Positions 1-44,936 are shown, counted from the stretch's first letter. The stretch: 64,000 nt of DNA from Xiphophorus maculatus (GCF_002775205.1 NC_036460.1:20168751-20232750); one strand, 5' to 3'. Translations and numbers: made by a program. Notes: generated by a model not told the origin, from the sequence alone.

Positions 1-1195
1 CAGAATAAAATTATACTGAAACATAAATCTATTAAAGAAGGGAATAATAAATACAATCATCACTACATATTTCTAGCTTCTTCTTTTTTCATTCTTTCAG
101 CAGTGATAGACGGTGCTTGCTTTCCAGTTCTGGGATTTTTCCACCAAAGTGGTTCCAGTGGTGCTGGAGGCAGTTCTTAACTGGTTTCATAAAAGAACTG
201 GTCACTTTTCCAGAGCCATGGAACCATCTTGATGCCACATCATTGCATCACCATGAACATCTTAACCAGTAAATATTTGATATTCTGGGAGAGAATTGAC
301 CTATGCAAATCCTGTTATCTATGAATGAACGCTCCAATTTCAACAGCTTATCAGTTAAATCAAATTTTAAACAAAAAAAAAAAACACTGGCAGACAAAAA
401 GCTAGTCTTATTCAACTGATAATCAAACTTAATAATTTATCCAGAGTTTCTACCATTTTTTAATTTTTTTACTTAAATTAGCTCAAAAACTAAACAAAAC
501 TTTTAAACATGGCACTCACAACAGTGTTGTTGTTGTTATTGTTCTATCAGAACCAGACTCCAGCAAATACTCGGACCATTTTAGAACTGGAACCGCTCTG
601 GTGGAGTAAAAGCCCTTAGTGCAGGTGAACTTTCCTTATGCACTTACCAGTCCAGGGCAGATTTTATTTAAGCCTGACAAAAAATACAAAACTGATAAAC
701 TCCTAGGCAAGTCACCTTAAAATTGTGCCAAAATATTAACAAGAAAGATTTTTCATCTTTTCTCCTCAGCAGACCACTGGATGGATCAATTCCCAGCATA
801 AACTCAGTTTTATTGAAAGCAAATGCAGCTTTGTCTCATCCATTTCAGTCTGACTGGACAGATAAACCTACAGAAGCCAAGGCACAGAGTTGGAGTCGTT
901 CTCCCAAAGGCTTGCACACTTTCAGTGCAGCTATTCTACTTTGGATCAAGAAATGAAAAAAAAAGAAAAAATTGGATTTCCAATTTTGAAGGATTATTAA
1001 ATTGTTGCTTATTTCAAAGATCCATTTTGGGCGTTACAGCACTTCTTGCTATATTTGTTTTCTGTTCATTTGGACTTGGCAGCTTGGCCTTTAAACTGGG
1101 CAGAACAAGCAGAGGCCTTTTTGAATGCCTCGGAAAACAAAGAAGCCACTGCAAAGGATCAATGAGGCCGGAGAGGAACTTCTTAATTCACTCTA

Positions 1196-1242
<47 letters not shown>

Positions 1243-1424
1243 GTCCCCAGGAGTCCACCAGCAGGAAAATTGATGGTCTAACAAATAAAATGCTTACATC
1301 ACTCATTCAGAAAGAGAGACGGTGAAGCTGATATGAAGAGTTCATTGAGATCCTTAAGGATTTAACTCTAGAGCAAAATACAAAAAAAAAGGCAAAAATA
1401 CTGAATCAAACTAGTGCAAATCTT
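1..1424 (-). other. cpd: cpd 3' untranslated region and downstream DNA
   Basis: This is the sequence after the cpd stop codon, read on the minus strand. Two AATAAA signals in the cpd sense lie at 808-813 and 663-668, so the mRNA probably ends between about 640 and 800. The stretch holds a pure ATC trinucleotide repeat at 1201-1242. The short plus-strand open frames here, including one reading as a run of histidines across that repeat, look like chance frames. Confidence 0.6.
1201..1242. repeat. (ATC)14 microsatellite
   Basis: Fourteen uninterrupted ATC units in the presumed cpd 3' UTR. One frame reads as polyhistidine and another as polyisoleucine; neither is believable as protein. Likely length-polymorphic. 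Confidence 0.95.
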
Positions 1425-32523
<31,099 letters not shown>

Positions 32524-32760
32524 GTTGACCTAATAACTACTTCCACACCATCCGGTCTTCTCAACTAAAGAACTGAAACGAATGATTTTCTTTCTTTTTT
32601 TAAAAAAAATTTAAAAAAAAAAGGTCTTTCTTCGCGTCACAGCTGTTTTTCTGCCGTCAGGGCCACACCAGCCTGCCTCTTTCTTTTCACTTCCGTTCAC
32701 CTCCGTGGGCGGGGCTACAATGTGACGTAACTTTTTAAGGTGGACCAGGAGAGTTAGCCT
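32524..32760 (-). promoter_or_regulatory. cpd: cpd promoter region
   Basis: Directly upstream of the cpd start codon. It contains a GC box (GGGCGGGG at 32707-32714) and a CRE-like TGACGTAA at 32723-32730, with no TATA box at a suitable distance, as expected for a broadly expressed gene. The transcription start is not visible. Confidence 0.5.
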
Positions 32761-34911
32761 GGCGCGGGTCTAATCCCTACATGAAAGAAATTTAAGTTTC
32801 GTACACGAGAGTTTTCGGGTATCAAATATAGCCGTCAGTCAATAACTTTTTTAATAATCTGTTTTTGTGGGGTTTAGTTCAATACTACTGGTATAGCTAC
32901 AGTAAGGAAACTTTCTGACTTAAAAGACATAGTTCAAAACCGGAAGTTCATTTAAATTTATAGTCATTGGTCCGGGTAACCTTCGCCCTTGAGATTTCAA
33001 TCCCGAGTATATTTTTTAATTTAAAATTAAAATCAACCGTATTTGGGGGAAAAACGACGGGGGAATGGGACAGTCCGAAACTGAAAAAAATAACAAAAAT
33101 TGACACTTAGCAAATAGAAATAATCTAGGAAATCCTTGAAAAATAAGTTTAGTTTGATTTGATATCAAATAGTGAAGAAAACAACTACGTATGTTTGCTT
33201 TATGCGGTGCATTTGCCACAGCGCAAGTTCATAAAATGCACCAAAATACAAATATTTCTTCCCCTGGTATATTAGAGTATTTTCCGATTTTTGATTTTTC
33301 AGCAAACACATTCTTTGTGTTTAATGATGGTAGCATATTTTCAATTCTGCGAAAACAACAAAACGTAAAAAGAAATGTAACAACAATTTCTGGTCGTGTA
33401 TAGCCTAATTTAGAAGATCAAAAGAAAAGCTGAGACATTGCTTAATTTTGTTCAAGTTGAAGCGCTATTTTTCAATGGATTCAGCAATAATGTGATGGAA
33501 GTTGTGCAAACAAATAACCAGCATCTCACTGTCTGCCCAAAGCTGTTCTACTCACAAATGTATCTAAAAAGTACATCTGAATTATGCTAAGCAAACCTTT
33601 GGTTAAGTCAGGGACAAACGTACTAATGTGAAGACATAATTAAAGATTTAGGGAAATGGAGCCAAGCTTAGTTTACTGGCTGTGAAGCTTTCAGGAGCCA
33701 TTATCAGAACATTTAATCATTACAAGACACATTTACTTAAATATTAAACTGGTTAAACTAATGCTCTATATGGCAACTCAAGTTATACATTAACTGTTAT
33801 GTGACATTTTAGTAATTTTGTTAGTTCCTAATCAATCCTGCTTCTAACATGAAACATTTTGTATTCAGAGATTCATTTTCTAAAGACGGCCTTTTTACAA
33901 GCTGACACAAGTTTCTCTAATCTTAATGATTGGTATAACAACAGCTATTTTATCACGTTTTGTTTGTCAATTATTACTTCAGCCTGTTTAGGGTGAAAGA
34001 CTTCACTCTACCCTGATTTTTATTGGATCATGGCTCTTTTCCCAATAAATTGCCAGTGCAAAAATTAGTTTAACTAATATTATATCCACAGACTCTTGAA
34101 AAATGTCCCGAATATGACAATTTCTGCATATTATTGTTAGCAAAAAATATTTATTTTTTTATCTGCAGCTAAATCAAAAACACTTTGTGTCCATCCTTCT
34201 ATTAGACACAAACTAATAGTGAGTTTTGTAATAAACTGATCTTGTTTTGGAAAAAAATACTGTGTCATAACGAGATAAATAAACTCTTCCACTTGCTTAT
34301 TTTCCTTTCTCATACATTACAGCTGAACAATTATCTTAGTACTATAGATGACAAATCTATTTAAAGCATTCAAAAATAACAGAAAAAATATACATTTCCT
34401 GCTTCCCACTGAGGAAACATCAAAACATGGACATATATAAGAAAACATTTGAATTTAGAAACACAGTGTTGAGAATTTAGTAAAGTTCTAGTGTCAGATT
34501 CTTTTTTTCAGTTCCTGCTTATCAACAAAAGTGGAGGTTGCATTGGGTGGAGATACAGTAATACTGGCTAGGTTATTATATTCTGAACCAGATGGCTGCC
34601 GTATTTTGAGACCCATTGTGCTATATCAAAGATTTTAAATTAGAAGTGCTGTGCACCTCAGGTAAAACCATTTAGTTCTTGATTTACAAGTGCATGTCTC
34701 AATCACTCGCAGTGTGACTAATACGTTCCAGGTCCTACCAGTAACATTGGCTGCATTTTTAGTCATATCTATTTTAACCCAACATTTGTTTCTTGGTGGC
34801 TTTAAAAGAAAATAAAAGATTAACCCTCTTCATTCAAGCTCACAATCAACTGAAGGCTTCAAGAAAAAAAGGCAGAGCAGCTCAAACATTTATGGAAGCA
34901 ACAGTTAAAGA
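32761..34911. other. Intergenic DNA between cpd and the right element copy
   Basis: AT-rich, no gene, no clear repeat family recognised. Short frames here lack exon signals. Confidence 0.5.
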
Positions 34912-35231
34912 CTAGAAAATTCCTGAAGAAATTTAACCGGGGCCTGCCAAAGTGTGCCTGTCGGTTTGGACCCAGTGTTCGGATGCTAAAAATTAGCATC
35001 AATGCTAAGATTAGCTACTGCGCAAGACAGTGACCTGACCTGAGAGAAAAAGATAATGCAAGGTAATATTATTGCATCACCTATGGCGGTGCACTAGTGG
35101 AGGGCAGTGAAGTGCTAATGTTTGTGCTAATGTTAATGTACTGCCTTGCTATGAAAGGCAGCGCACTAACCTAAGAGAGAAAGATAATACAGGCTAAAAT
35201 TATTGCACCGCCTACGGCCGTGCACTAACCA

Positions 35232-35962
35232 GAGGGGAGTATTAAGGCTTTTATTTTGAAATTTTAAGTATACTTCATTTTAAATGTCCAAACTAATCCC
35301 ATGAGTAACAGTGATTGGGTTAAATCGTTTCTATAATGCCCAAAAGAGCAATTACCTGATGTAAAAATTGTCAATGCTTTTATTTTGAAATGTTTAATAA
35401 GCTTCATTTTAAATGGCCACACTAATCCCATGTGTAACAATGGTTGGGTAAAATCAATTATAAAATGCCCAAAACACAAGTAGTCCTAAAGGCCAGCTCA
35501 GTCCTCCTCTGTAGTAACTGACAGTTCCGCCATGTTGTAGTCCTAACCTTGAGTCATTGTAGTTCTAAAGAGCAGCTCAGCTGTCGCGTGATGAAGCAGA
35601 CAGGAAGAGACAGAATTCCAGTAGTTTGAAGTAGTTTGTTTTTCTGAAAGATCTGAGAGGAATATTCAGGCTTTTATTTTGAAATGTTCAGTAAGCTTCA
35701 TTTTAAATGTCCAAACTAATCCCATGAGTAACAGCGATTGGGTGAAATCAGTTATATAATGCCCGAAAGAGCAATTACCTGATGTAAAAACTGTCAAGGC
35801 TTTTATTTTGACATTTTTATTAAGATTAATTTAAAATGGCCACACTAATCCCATGTGTAACAATGGTTGGGTAAAATCAGCTATAAAATGCCCAAAACAC
35901 AAGTAGTTCTAAAGGCAGACTCAGTCCTCCTCTGTAGTAACTGACAGTTCTGCCATGTCGTA
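35232..35962. repeat. Subterminal modular repeat array, right copy
   Basis: Counterpart of 17030-17760: four modules of about 125 bp in two larger units, with the same scattered AGAACTAC motifs. Confidence 0.7.
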
Positions 35963-36950
35963 GTTCTAACCTGCATGTTCTGCCATAGTTAGAACTACAG
36001 TGATGCGTTTTTGTAGTCCTAATCAGCTGCTCTGCCCTGTCCTGTTCTTTGTTCTGTTGCTATGGTAATGAAGCTTGTCTGTCAGACACTCAGGGCTGAC
36101 AGAATTCCATTTCTTTGAGCCAGCCAGTTTGACAGAAAAAAGCAGTCCTAACAACTCCTTCCCGTTCGGGAACCGTGACACGTACTTGAAAACCGTTTGG
36201 AGCATCTGAGAGGGCTATTTGTCGTCTCCAATAGTACCACGATTCATATTCTCTACCTCACTCACAGTAATAACAGCGATGAGAGAAAGATGGTGTGTGC
36301 TGAGCTCAGAAATTTTTCAGAAATGCATTGAAGTCAATCTGTGACTATCCTCAGAGGGATATTGAGGCTTTTATCTTGAAATTTTCAGTAAGCTTCATAT
36401 AGAATTGTTGTTTAGGTTAAATGAGTTATTTACTGGCAAAACAGCCAGTAGTTCTAAATGGCAGCTCAGCCCTCTGTTTTAATTCAGTGTTAGTTAGAAC
36501 TACAGATATGGCGTATTTGTAGTCCTATCTATTAGCATTAGGTTAAAGGCTAAAGCTAATAGATAGGCACTATCTGCGCAAGCCAGTGCCTTAACCTGAA
36601 ATAACAAGATAATGCAGGCTAATATTAGGCCCCAATAAAGAGACGTTTTATTAGGTGTGGAACAATAGGTGCCTGCCATGCAAGACATTCTTGTTTAACC
36701 TTCTTGTTTTCAAGAAGGTTAGGGATACAAATTTTCTAACCTTGAAAAGTTGAAGATTTTAGAAATTTGGAATGAAGATGATGTCATGGAAAAGAGAACT
36801 TCCAACTACAAACACTTGTTTGGATTCTTGTTGGAAAGAAAGAAAATGGTTAAAATACTAGTGGAAACCATTTTTTTTTTTTGAAAAAAATAGTACTTAA
36901 CAGTTGATTTCTTTTTACATAAAATCATGGTAAGTCTGGCTATTTTAGAC

Positions 36951-38102
36951 CATGGGTCACCAACCTTTTTGAGACCAGGAGCTACTTCACAGGTTCAGAG
37001 TAACACGAAGGGCTACTTGTTTGATACAGACATAAATTTTCTTTACAACAAAAATTCATTTAAGTAAATATGATTACATGCTGCCTGATCATATTAATGT
37101 TAGGGACTATGCACAATAGTTATCAGTAAGGACAGCTATGGTTAATTGCTATATTGTGGTCAGACGTTCTTAGTTCAGAGTTTTAAGTTGGTGAGGTGGG
37201 GAACGCCGAAGCCTAAATCTTATAGGTCAGTTTTCTTTTTCTGTGAGTTAAAAATGATGACTGGAGTTTGAACCACTCATCATTTGAACCTCAGGTTCTG
37301 CCTGAGCTTTTTACAGTGCGCGGTTCTGGCGGGTTGTCGGTTTATTAGCTTTTTTGTGATTTTGTGAACTGAACAGCTGACAGGTCACCTGTGGGCTGAC
37401 ACAAGCAGATGTCGAAAAAAAATGTCTGACAGATTGGAAGGTACAAAACTATCACTGCACCCGACCTGCAGGAGCACAACCACCTCTCCAACGCGCAAAC
37501 ATCGGCACAAAACTAAACCACTAAAGCAGCGCACCCTTTTATTTCTTTTTTCTTTTTTTTTACACAAACGATGCTAAATAATAAAGACATTGAAGCGAAG
37601 CAGTGAGATCCACGGAAAGAGGAGGATTGGCGAAATCTTATAACTACGGGAGGTTCAAACTCCACTCATCATTTTTAGCTCACAGAAAAAGCAAACTGAC
37701 CAATAAGATTTAGGCTTTGGGTGCCCTTTGACCCCCACAGACTCACACTGATGCGCGCTACATACAAGATGTTTTGGCACAAAAGAACTTTTTCTTCTCC
37801 ATAATTTTGTTATTAGTAAACAGGGTTGGATAATAGAAATACAATAACTTTTCTTTTTTTAATTTAAAGGAAAATCTCTCAGTGCGTCCAGCTGTACAGC
37901 TGCTGCTGCAACAATCCAAACTCTCAGTCACTTGTGGGCAATTTAGAATCACACAGAAAAGCTCCAAAAGGGAATCAAACTCAAAACTCTGAACTAAGAA
38001 CTTCTGATCACATAATAGCAATTAACCATAGCTGCCATGGTAAATTATTACTGATAACTACTGTCAGTAGTCCCTAACATTAACATGATCAGGCAGCATG
38101 TA

Positions 38103-38166
<64 letters not shown>

Positions 38167-38262
38167 GCCAAGACAATTTATGTCTGTATCAGACAAGTAG
38201 CCCTTCGTGTTACTCTGGACCCGTGAAGTAGCTCCCAGTCTCTAAAAGGTTGGTGACCCCTG
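36951..38262. mobile_element. hAT-like MITE nested in right element copy
   Basis: Same nested MITE as at 14725-16042, at the same internal position, so it entered before the element was copied. It contains the TA tract at 38106-38162. Confidence 0.7.
38106..38162. repeat. (TA)n microsatellite, right copy
   Basis: About 57 bp of TA, shorter than the roughly 65 bp in the left copy; the two tracts also differ at their edges. Confidence 0.93.
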
Positions 38263-38627
38263 ATCTAAGGAATCTGGGTGAATGAGAAAGACAACGGTAT
38301 ACTTTAAACTTCTACTTTAATAATTCTGTCTTTTCCACTTTTCCTTCTCTAATGTCTCCTCCCACTTAGTTAATTAAGAAAACAGAGAAATAAATATATG
38401 GTAAACTGCTCTAATATTCCCTAAGTAAACATGCTCTGATCTGCATCCAGAAGAGCTTAGAAAGTTCTCAATTAACTATTGTTCTATTGTCTTTTCTGCA
38501 AAGAAAATATCATAAAGCATAACTTATTTTAAATACTTCATGTGAATAGCTGCACATTTAATATGCATGTCTTAAAAGTCTTAACTGTGACATTTGTAAA
38601 GCATTTCTTGAGGAAACAATGATAGTT

Positions 38628-39060
38628 CCCCTCTCTGCTGTCGCTATCCCCAAACATCCTGGTACCAGCAACCCCCCAAGCTCCCCTCTCTGCTGTCGCT
38701 ATCCCCAAACATCCTGGTACCAGCAATCCCCCAAGCTCCCCTCTCTGCTGTCGCTATCCCCAAACATCCTGGTACCAGCAACCCCCCAAGCTCCCCTCTC
38801 TGCTGTCGCTATCCCCAAACATCCTGGTACCAGCAATCCCCCAAGCTCCCCTCTCTGCTGTCGCTATCCCCAAACATCCTGGTACCAGCAACCCCCCAAG
38901 CTCCCCTCTCTGCTGTCGCTATCCCCAAACATCCTGGTACCAGCAACCCCCCAAGCTCCCCTCTCTGCTGGCGCTATCCTCAAACATCCTGGTACCAGCA
39001 ACCCCCCAAGTTCTCCTCTCTGCTGTCGCTAACCCCACAGCGTTATGGTACCAGCTGTCG
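38628..39060. repeat. 55-bp minisatellite, right copy
   Basis: Same period and about the same unit number as the left array. Variant units differ in place: GCGCC-type and AATCCCCC-type variants occupy different units in the two copies. Confidence 0.93.
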
Positions 39061-40091
39061 TTACGCAATAGTCAGCCCTGCCCTCAACCTCACAACACCC
39101 AAGGAGTGACTATTGACCAGCTCTCCGTCCAACGGGTCCAAAAAATCTCTAAGCCTTCGAGTATTACCCTGAAGCAAGTCTAGTAGAGATGATCTATCTA
39201 AGCTGGTGTTGAAGGAGACTCAACTAGCCTTTAACTACCTACAGTCCAAGAGTTATGGCCTTTTCCAGTTAAGAAGCAATCAGCTGAGTAGCCCTCACAC
39301 CTGCACAACCTCAATAACCACTCCTATTAACGGTAGCGCCCCCTCTAAGTACAACGTGCGCTTGTTACAGACTAGTCAAAATCCTCTTTGAAATAGAAGC
39401 AAAGCAGACCTGGCTGTTGTCCTTCGAACACTTCAGATCTTCATCACTCAGTCACCTTTGTCTTTTCTCCAAGTCTGTTGCTGCAACTTTGAGATCCTAG
39501 GGTTGAGGCAGAGTAAGGCAGCCAAATCAGGAACCAGGGCTGAGGGTCAAGGGGTCTTGTCCCTTCTGGCGGTGCGAAGTCTCAACTTCCCCATGGCTCC
39601 AGGGTGCCAGACCTCTCTTCTTGGTGCCCTTGGCCTTATATACCCTTTCAACCCATGCCTCTATAAGGCGTACGTGACCTCTCGAGCATGCAACTACCTC
39701 ATCAGAAAGTCCCAGCCATTCCCACATATACCCTGCTTCCCTCCCTTACTTTCCTCGTGACCATCTTAGTTTCAGATCCTTAATTGGGACACAGCTCTGG
39801 GGCAAGTCCAGACATGTTCGGACTTGCCTTTTTCCCTTGCCTCTGTATCTAACACATTGTTTGATTATTACTTCAATTACAGTTTTATATATGGTGTATG
39901 ATCATCATAAGTAAATTCAAAATATCTTGTCCCATAATCATCAAAAAATCAAAATGCAAGATTCACTTGCTCAGGCCTTTATGATCTGTTGTCTGCATTA
40001 GTCTGGAATGATCCCACCTCCTCATACCAGTTTTCACAACACAGTGACCCCCCAATACTTACGTCCAGTTACCTGAAATTTTTTTCAGTTA

Positions 40092-40688
40092 TTAAAAAAT
40101 CCAGGGTGGCACCCAGTACCTCAGCGTTCCCGAATTATACATGTCAACAAAAATACGCCCAACTCTCCGGAATATATTCGGTTTTGGTGTTTCTTCCTCC
40201 TGCGTTTGATCAATTTGTGGCTCAATCTTGGTTTTTTCCACCCTGGATTCCATTCTGTCTATCTTGATTTTTAAAGCCACGATCTCCTTATTTAATTCCT
40301 CGTTCTCCCTAGTAAGGCACAGCAGTTTTTCTGACTTTTCTTTTAAAGATTTTTCCGCGTCATTTTTTGCCATGGCCCGCTTCCGTTCTAGTTTAATTGT
40401 TAATTGTTGCATGTTGCAATAATCATTTTGCATTCTTTCAATTGTTGTTCTCGCTTCCTCCAATTCCAAATTAACTTTAATCATTTGTTTTTTATAATAC
40501 CCATTCGAACTTATGAGTTTGCAATTCTCTACATGCCAATTTGTTGAGTCATCGGTCCTGTTCAGTCTCTCTAGTTTCCTCTTCAGACTCTCCACTGTTT
40601 TCTGAAGCTGCTCATTTTCACTGTTCAGCTTCATCTGGTTCTTCTGGAGAATCTCTAACTTTTGTAACGTGAAATCTTTCTCCGCCAT
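40092..40688 (-). CDS. Intact coiled-coil protein ORF of the element, right copy (198 aa)
   Basis: The predicted protein reads the same as that of the left copy (12299-12895). Among the DNA positions compared directly I found two differences, both silent third positions (ATT/ATC and ACA/ACG). Start context and the upstream CRE-like palindrome (about 40764-40794) are kept. Function unknown. Confidence 0.6.
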   Translation of the reverse strand: MAEKDFTLQKLEILQKNQMKLNSENEQLQKTVESLKRKLERLNRTDDSTNWHVENCKLISSNGYYKKQMIKVNLELEEARTTIERMQNDYCNMQQLTIKLERKRAMAKNDAEKSLKEKSEKLLCLTRENEELNKEIVALKIKIDRMESRVEKTKIEPQIDQTQEEETPKPNIFRRVGRIFVDMYNSGTLRYWVPPWIF

Positions 40689-43600
40689 TGTTTCTTTCTC
40701 GTTCGAACCTTAAACTGCAAATGAATTTCTCTGTGGAATCTGGGAATACAAAGACAGTCACCAGTGATGTCACAAACAGGATGTGTGACATCACAGTTCA
40801 ACATCATAGCCACAAGTAGTCTGTTGGGTGTGGGGGGGAAGGGGGATGTTTTTTTTTTAAAAAAACTTTATTAACACTGTATAACGACAGAGAGAAACAT
40901 TTGTTCTGCCTCAAGAAAAAACAAATACAGATAAACATGTTCAAGAAAAAGAAAAAGCTAAGGGGCTTCGGTTCCCAACTGTACATTCAAAGCAATACAG
41001 ATTTCAATTGTTTTAATATCTATTTTTTGTCTTTGATGGTCGGGATATAAAACTTAACTTCATGGTAAAATGCAGCAAGGCATGGCTTCCCCTACCTGGA
41101 ACAGTGAATATGATATTTAGCTAGTGACAATAAAGGATTTATCAGAAACTCTGAATTGTTGAGCTTCTAGTGAGGCCAAGTAAGAATCTTCCCATAACAG
41201 CATAAATTGTGCTTCTATGTTGTTGTGGATAAAGTCACATGTATTGCTAACTAAGGCTAGGCGCCTGACTACAAATATGGTAATAGGCAGTCAGAAAGGT
41301 TCGGCTGAGGAGCCGAGTGTGAATAAAACACCAAGAGACAGGTAGTAAGTTTAAGTTATTGTATTCAAGCTTACAGTTTTGCATAAATTTATGGACCAGT
41401 TCGGCAAACATCAAAGAAGCTCATAAACCGACGACCCACCAGAACCGCACACGGTAAAAAGCTCTGCCAGGATCCAAACAACTGCTCTCTTAGAACTACG
41501 GGAGGTTCAAACTCCTGTCATTCGTTTTTATGTTGTGTCTCCCAGTCCTCCCTCATCGCCCCCTGGTGGTCCCAGTGCTCCCTTGTCCCTTCGCAAGTCA
41601 GTCACTGCTCTCCTTATGCATTGCTATGGGCAGGCCCCAATTATCTTGAGACATTTTATTTAAATTGAATGGAAACAAAAATCAAAGAAGGCAAAACATA
41701 TATATGTATCACCACATGCTTTTTGAGGAATTAGGAAGCTACAGCAGAAAAAAGCTTCTCTGATCCCAGCAAACAAAGAGGGCTGAGACTTCAGAGAGGA
41801 CCAGCAGCAAGTTCTATACCCATACCAACTTATACCAAGTTGTATTACCTATGCTGAAACGTTTTCTAAAAAAAACACACAGATGCAGACTATTCAGGCA
41901 AAAACTTCTTCTGTTTGACAGTTTTTTTCCCATAGTGTTTCACAGTTGTTGCTTTAAGTTTTATCGTGACTCTGCTTCCTGTCTTCTACATAATAAGTAG
42001 ATAAATACATGAATAAGTAAATTAATAAAATTTGCATCATTCACTAAGAGAGCAATAATGTTAACGTACAATGTTTTTTGTGAGCCATATGAGCCAAGAG
42101 CTGCCTGCTTTTTCCTATCTTTTACTCATGTTGGTTTATCTGACGCCCCATTAAAGGTAGATTCAAATGTGAAGTTAAAAGTTTTCTGAAACATCAACTT
42201 CCGTCAAATCTATATGTAGGTTATTTCTCATTTGCAATACATCCTGTTACATACTTTGCACGTGCCTTAGAATGAATGATGTACAATTGACAGTGTGATG
42301 CCATCTTTTTTTTTTCTTATGACATACTTAATCGTTGCTTGACCAATTAAATTTGAGCCAGCTGGCATTACAAACTAACTTAATTGTAATACAACTGGGA
42401 TTGAATTGGAATGTATATAACCTGTCTTTACAGCTAGATTGATTTGAAAAAATTGTTTCTATATGAAATAGAAATGTTTGTTTTGATATGTCTTGTTGTA
42501 AACCAGCTCTGTATAAATAAACTCAGTAATTTGACTACGAAACGTTGCCGTTTTAGGAAAGCAGACTGATGCAAATATGGTTTATCCAAAACTTGAGGTC
42601 ATCCATCATCGACGCCCTGCTTGTGTGCATCCATGTAGGCAAAATCACACTCGCAGCTCTTTAACCAACTGTGTCATGTACATGCGTGATTTAGAGACAG
42701 ATTTTAAACAGAGGCACTCAGGATCATTAAACTCAGTGGATGCTGCGTTTTGCCTTTAGCACATCCCATGACAACACAATTCTGTCAACTCCTGTGCATA
42801 ACCTTTTTTGTTGCTGTAGTAATTGCCGATTAAGAGTCTGTTAGAAAAACAAGAATAAGTCAAGTGTGGAGGTTGAAACTGAGAGACACCGTAAGAGGAT
42901 GGCAAAGGAAAGAAAAGAAAATGAGTAAGCTCCGAAATAAAACAATCTTGTATCTGAAAAGTAAGACAGAGAAAACTGGGCAAATAAGACAATAAAACTA
43001 CAGATAGTCAGAATCAACTATTGCTGATGACAGGCTATTGTAATCAATCTATTAGAGAAAAAGCAATCATATAAGCATTCATGGCTAGATTTAATAAAAT
43101 TTGTTAAAGAGCTCCAACAAGAACACGAGCATTCACCTGCTTTCACATCAATATTTAAATATCAAAGTACATCAAGTCTATCATCAAGTGTCAAAGAGTT
43201 TTAAAGAAAGCGTAAACTTCCAAACAGTCACATCGTGGCTCAAACAAAAACAGCCAAAGCGGTTCGCTTCAGCCTTCCTGTGATTTTTGATCTCAGAGGG
43301 GTTCAACTCCTGAAGAGCCTGACGTCCTGTCACCATGGCCACCCTGAGTGTTATGCATGAAGCCCACTTTAATTTGAATCTCCATGCACAGAAAACTTTC
43401 TGCTGCCTTTGTTGGTTTTCAGGAAGAGGCACAATCCCTTGGTGAAACTAAAAACAAACATTTATTCATCCATTATAATTATAAGGCTATTAAGTCGTTG
43501 TAATGTCAATTGATTATTGAAAGAAATTCACAATAGAGGGACCAGTCTCTCTATAAGAAAAATTTAAAACTGAACACATAAACACCCATTAATGATAAGA

Positions 43601-43771
43601 AGCAACAGGAGGAATGACTGCTTAGAAAGACACAGACCGATCGGATGCGTATCCGATTCAAAGGTGATCTAACGTCCTGGTGGGATTCATCCAACCTGAA
43701 TGTCATTGATACTCGACAAACGTCACTATTCTGCGTCCTGATACGTGTAAGCAGGAAGAAAAGCAACAACC

Positions 43772-43996
43772 ATGGCGTACTGTAAGCCCAGATCTGAAAT
43801 TTTAGTCAAATACATGGGAGACAGCCTCAGAGAGCCTCAGAAAATCCTGTCGCATGACTTTGCTCTGAAGCACCGTGACAGAAAACCGTACGGTCTAGAT
43901 AAATTTCGAAAACATTTTACCGGAGCAGGCATGCATATCAATGTCAGGACCGATTTTGATACCAATCGTGCGATATTTGTGGGCGTGATGGCGTGA
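43772..43996 (+). pseudogene. Shortened frame in right element copy
   Basis: Counterpart of 8926-9216. A 2-bp difference before GATTTC creates an early stop, leaving 74 residues. Probably not functional in at least one copy. Confidence 0.25.
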
Positions 43997-44783
43997 TTTC
44001 AAAATTATTTTGGGGTCAAAAATTCTCTTCATTTCTCACTCTAGCAGAGGGGCAATCAGTCTGAGGCACACTCTAATTTTAGGAAAAATGAAAAACGTTG
44101 GGTCGCTTAGAGACAAATTGTGGACAAACCGTAATTGGTATGGACGAGCCGTCTTCACTTTCGAAGAAATCACGGACATATCTACAAAATGAAATTTGAA
44201 TGGCATTTCTACGTGAATTCGTGACGACACAGAAAATCCTCAAAAATAGGGTATTTTTAGGATTTTTCCCATTGACTTATAATGGGGTTTTTTCGTAGTT
44301 TTTTGCGAATTATGTCGCCATGTTAACCCCAAATCCCACCAAAAGTAATAGCTCCAATGGCGTGAATTTTCGGCACGTTTTGATACCTCATTTGTAGGTG
44401 TGCACGCAGCGGTATGAGCCGCATTAACGGTTACGGAAGAAAAATAAAGATTAAAGAGACCCTTGTTGGGTGTAGAGTAATAGGTTCCTGCCATTGCTTT
44501 GCATGGCAGGCCCCAAAGAAATCCGAACACCCTGCAGGTTAGAAGCAGACTGTTTGAGTTTGTGTTTATTTTAAGTTGCCCATTCTTTCTTTTTTCGTCA
44601 CCGGCATCAGCATAGTGACCCACAAACATGTGAAGTTACACAGCAATGCCCGAGTGACTCCGCTGCTCTGTTGCCACTGCGAGGCTTTTTACTCCCCTTT
44701 TCTTCTTTCCTCATGGGGCATCAGTCCAGAGCTTCTCTTCATTGTCAGTTTTTTTTTCTCCTCTCAATCCCTTGTAAGTGCTT

Positions 44784-44789
44784 TTTATT
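44784..44789 (-). terminator. cryba1: cryba1 poly(A) signal
   Basis: AATAAA on the minus strand about 150 nt past the cryba1 stop codon, between that stop and the end of the right element copy. Confidence 0.6.
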
Positions 44790-44936
44790 TGGCAACAAAA
44801 CAAACATTGTGTTAGCTTCTCAATTGGGAAACCCCAAGAGGTGCAGGAATGACAGGGTGAATGGAGGAAGATGAATAAGGGGAGAAGAAAGAAGAGGAGG
44901 TGAAGAGTGAGTGGTAGGGAGAGGTGGCTGCAGGCC

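Larger units (their letters stand above)
34912..44521 (-). mobile_element. 9.6-kb element, right copy, inverted
   Basis: About 9610 bp, the reverse complement of the left copy. In element sense it starts at 44521 (TTTCTTTGGGGCC) and ends at 34912 (CTAG), with T next in the flank. It keeps the 5' terminal hairpin CCTGCCAT...ATGGCAGG, which the left copy has lost. The end nearest cryba1 lies about 420 bp past that gene's stop codon. The coiled-coil ORF is intact (40092-40688). Confidence 0.8.

Noticed and set aside
1125..1325. Frame with 14 consecutive histidines
   Set aside because: It is the (ATC)14 microsatellite in the cpd 3' UTR; no exon signals.
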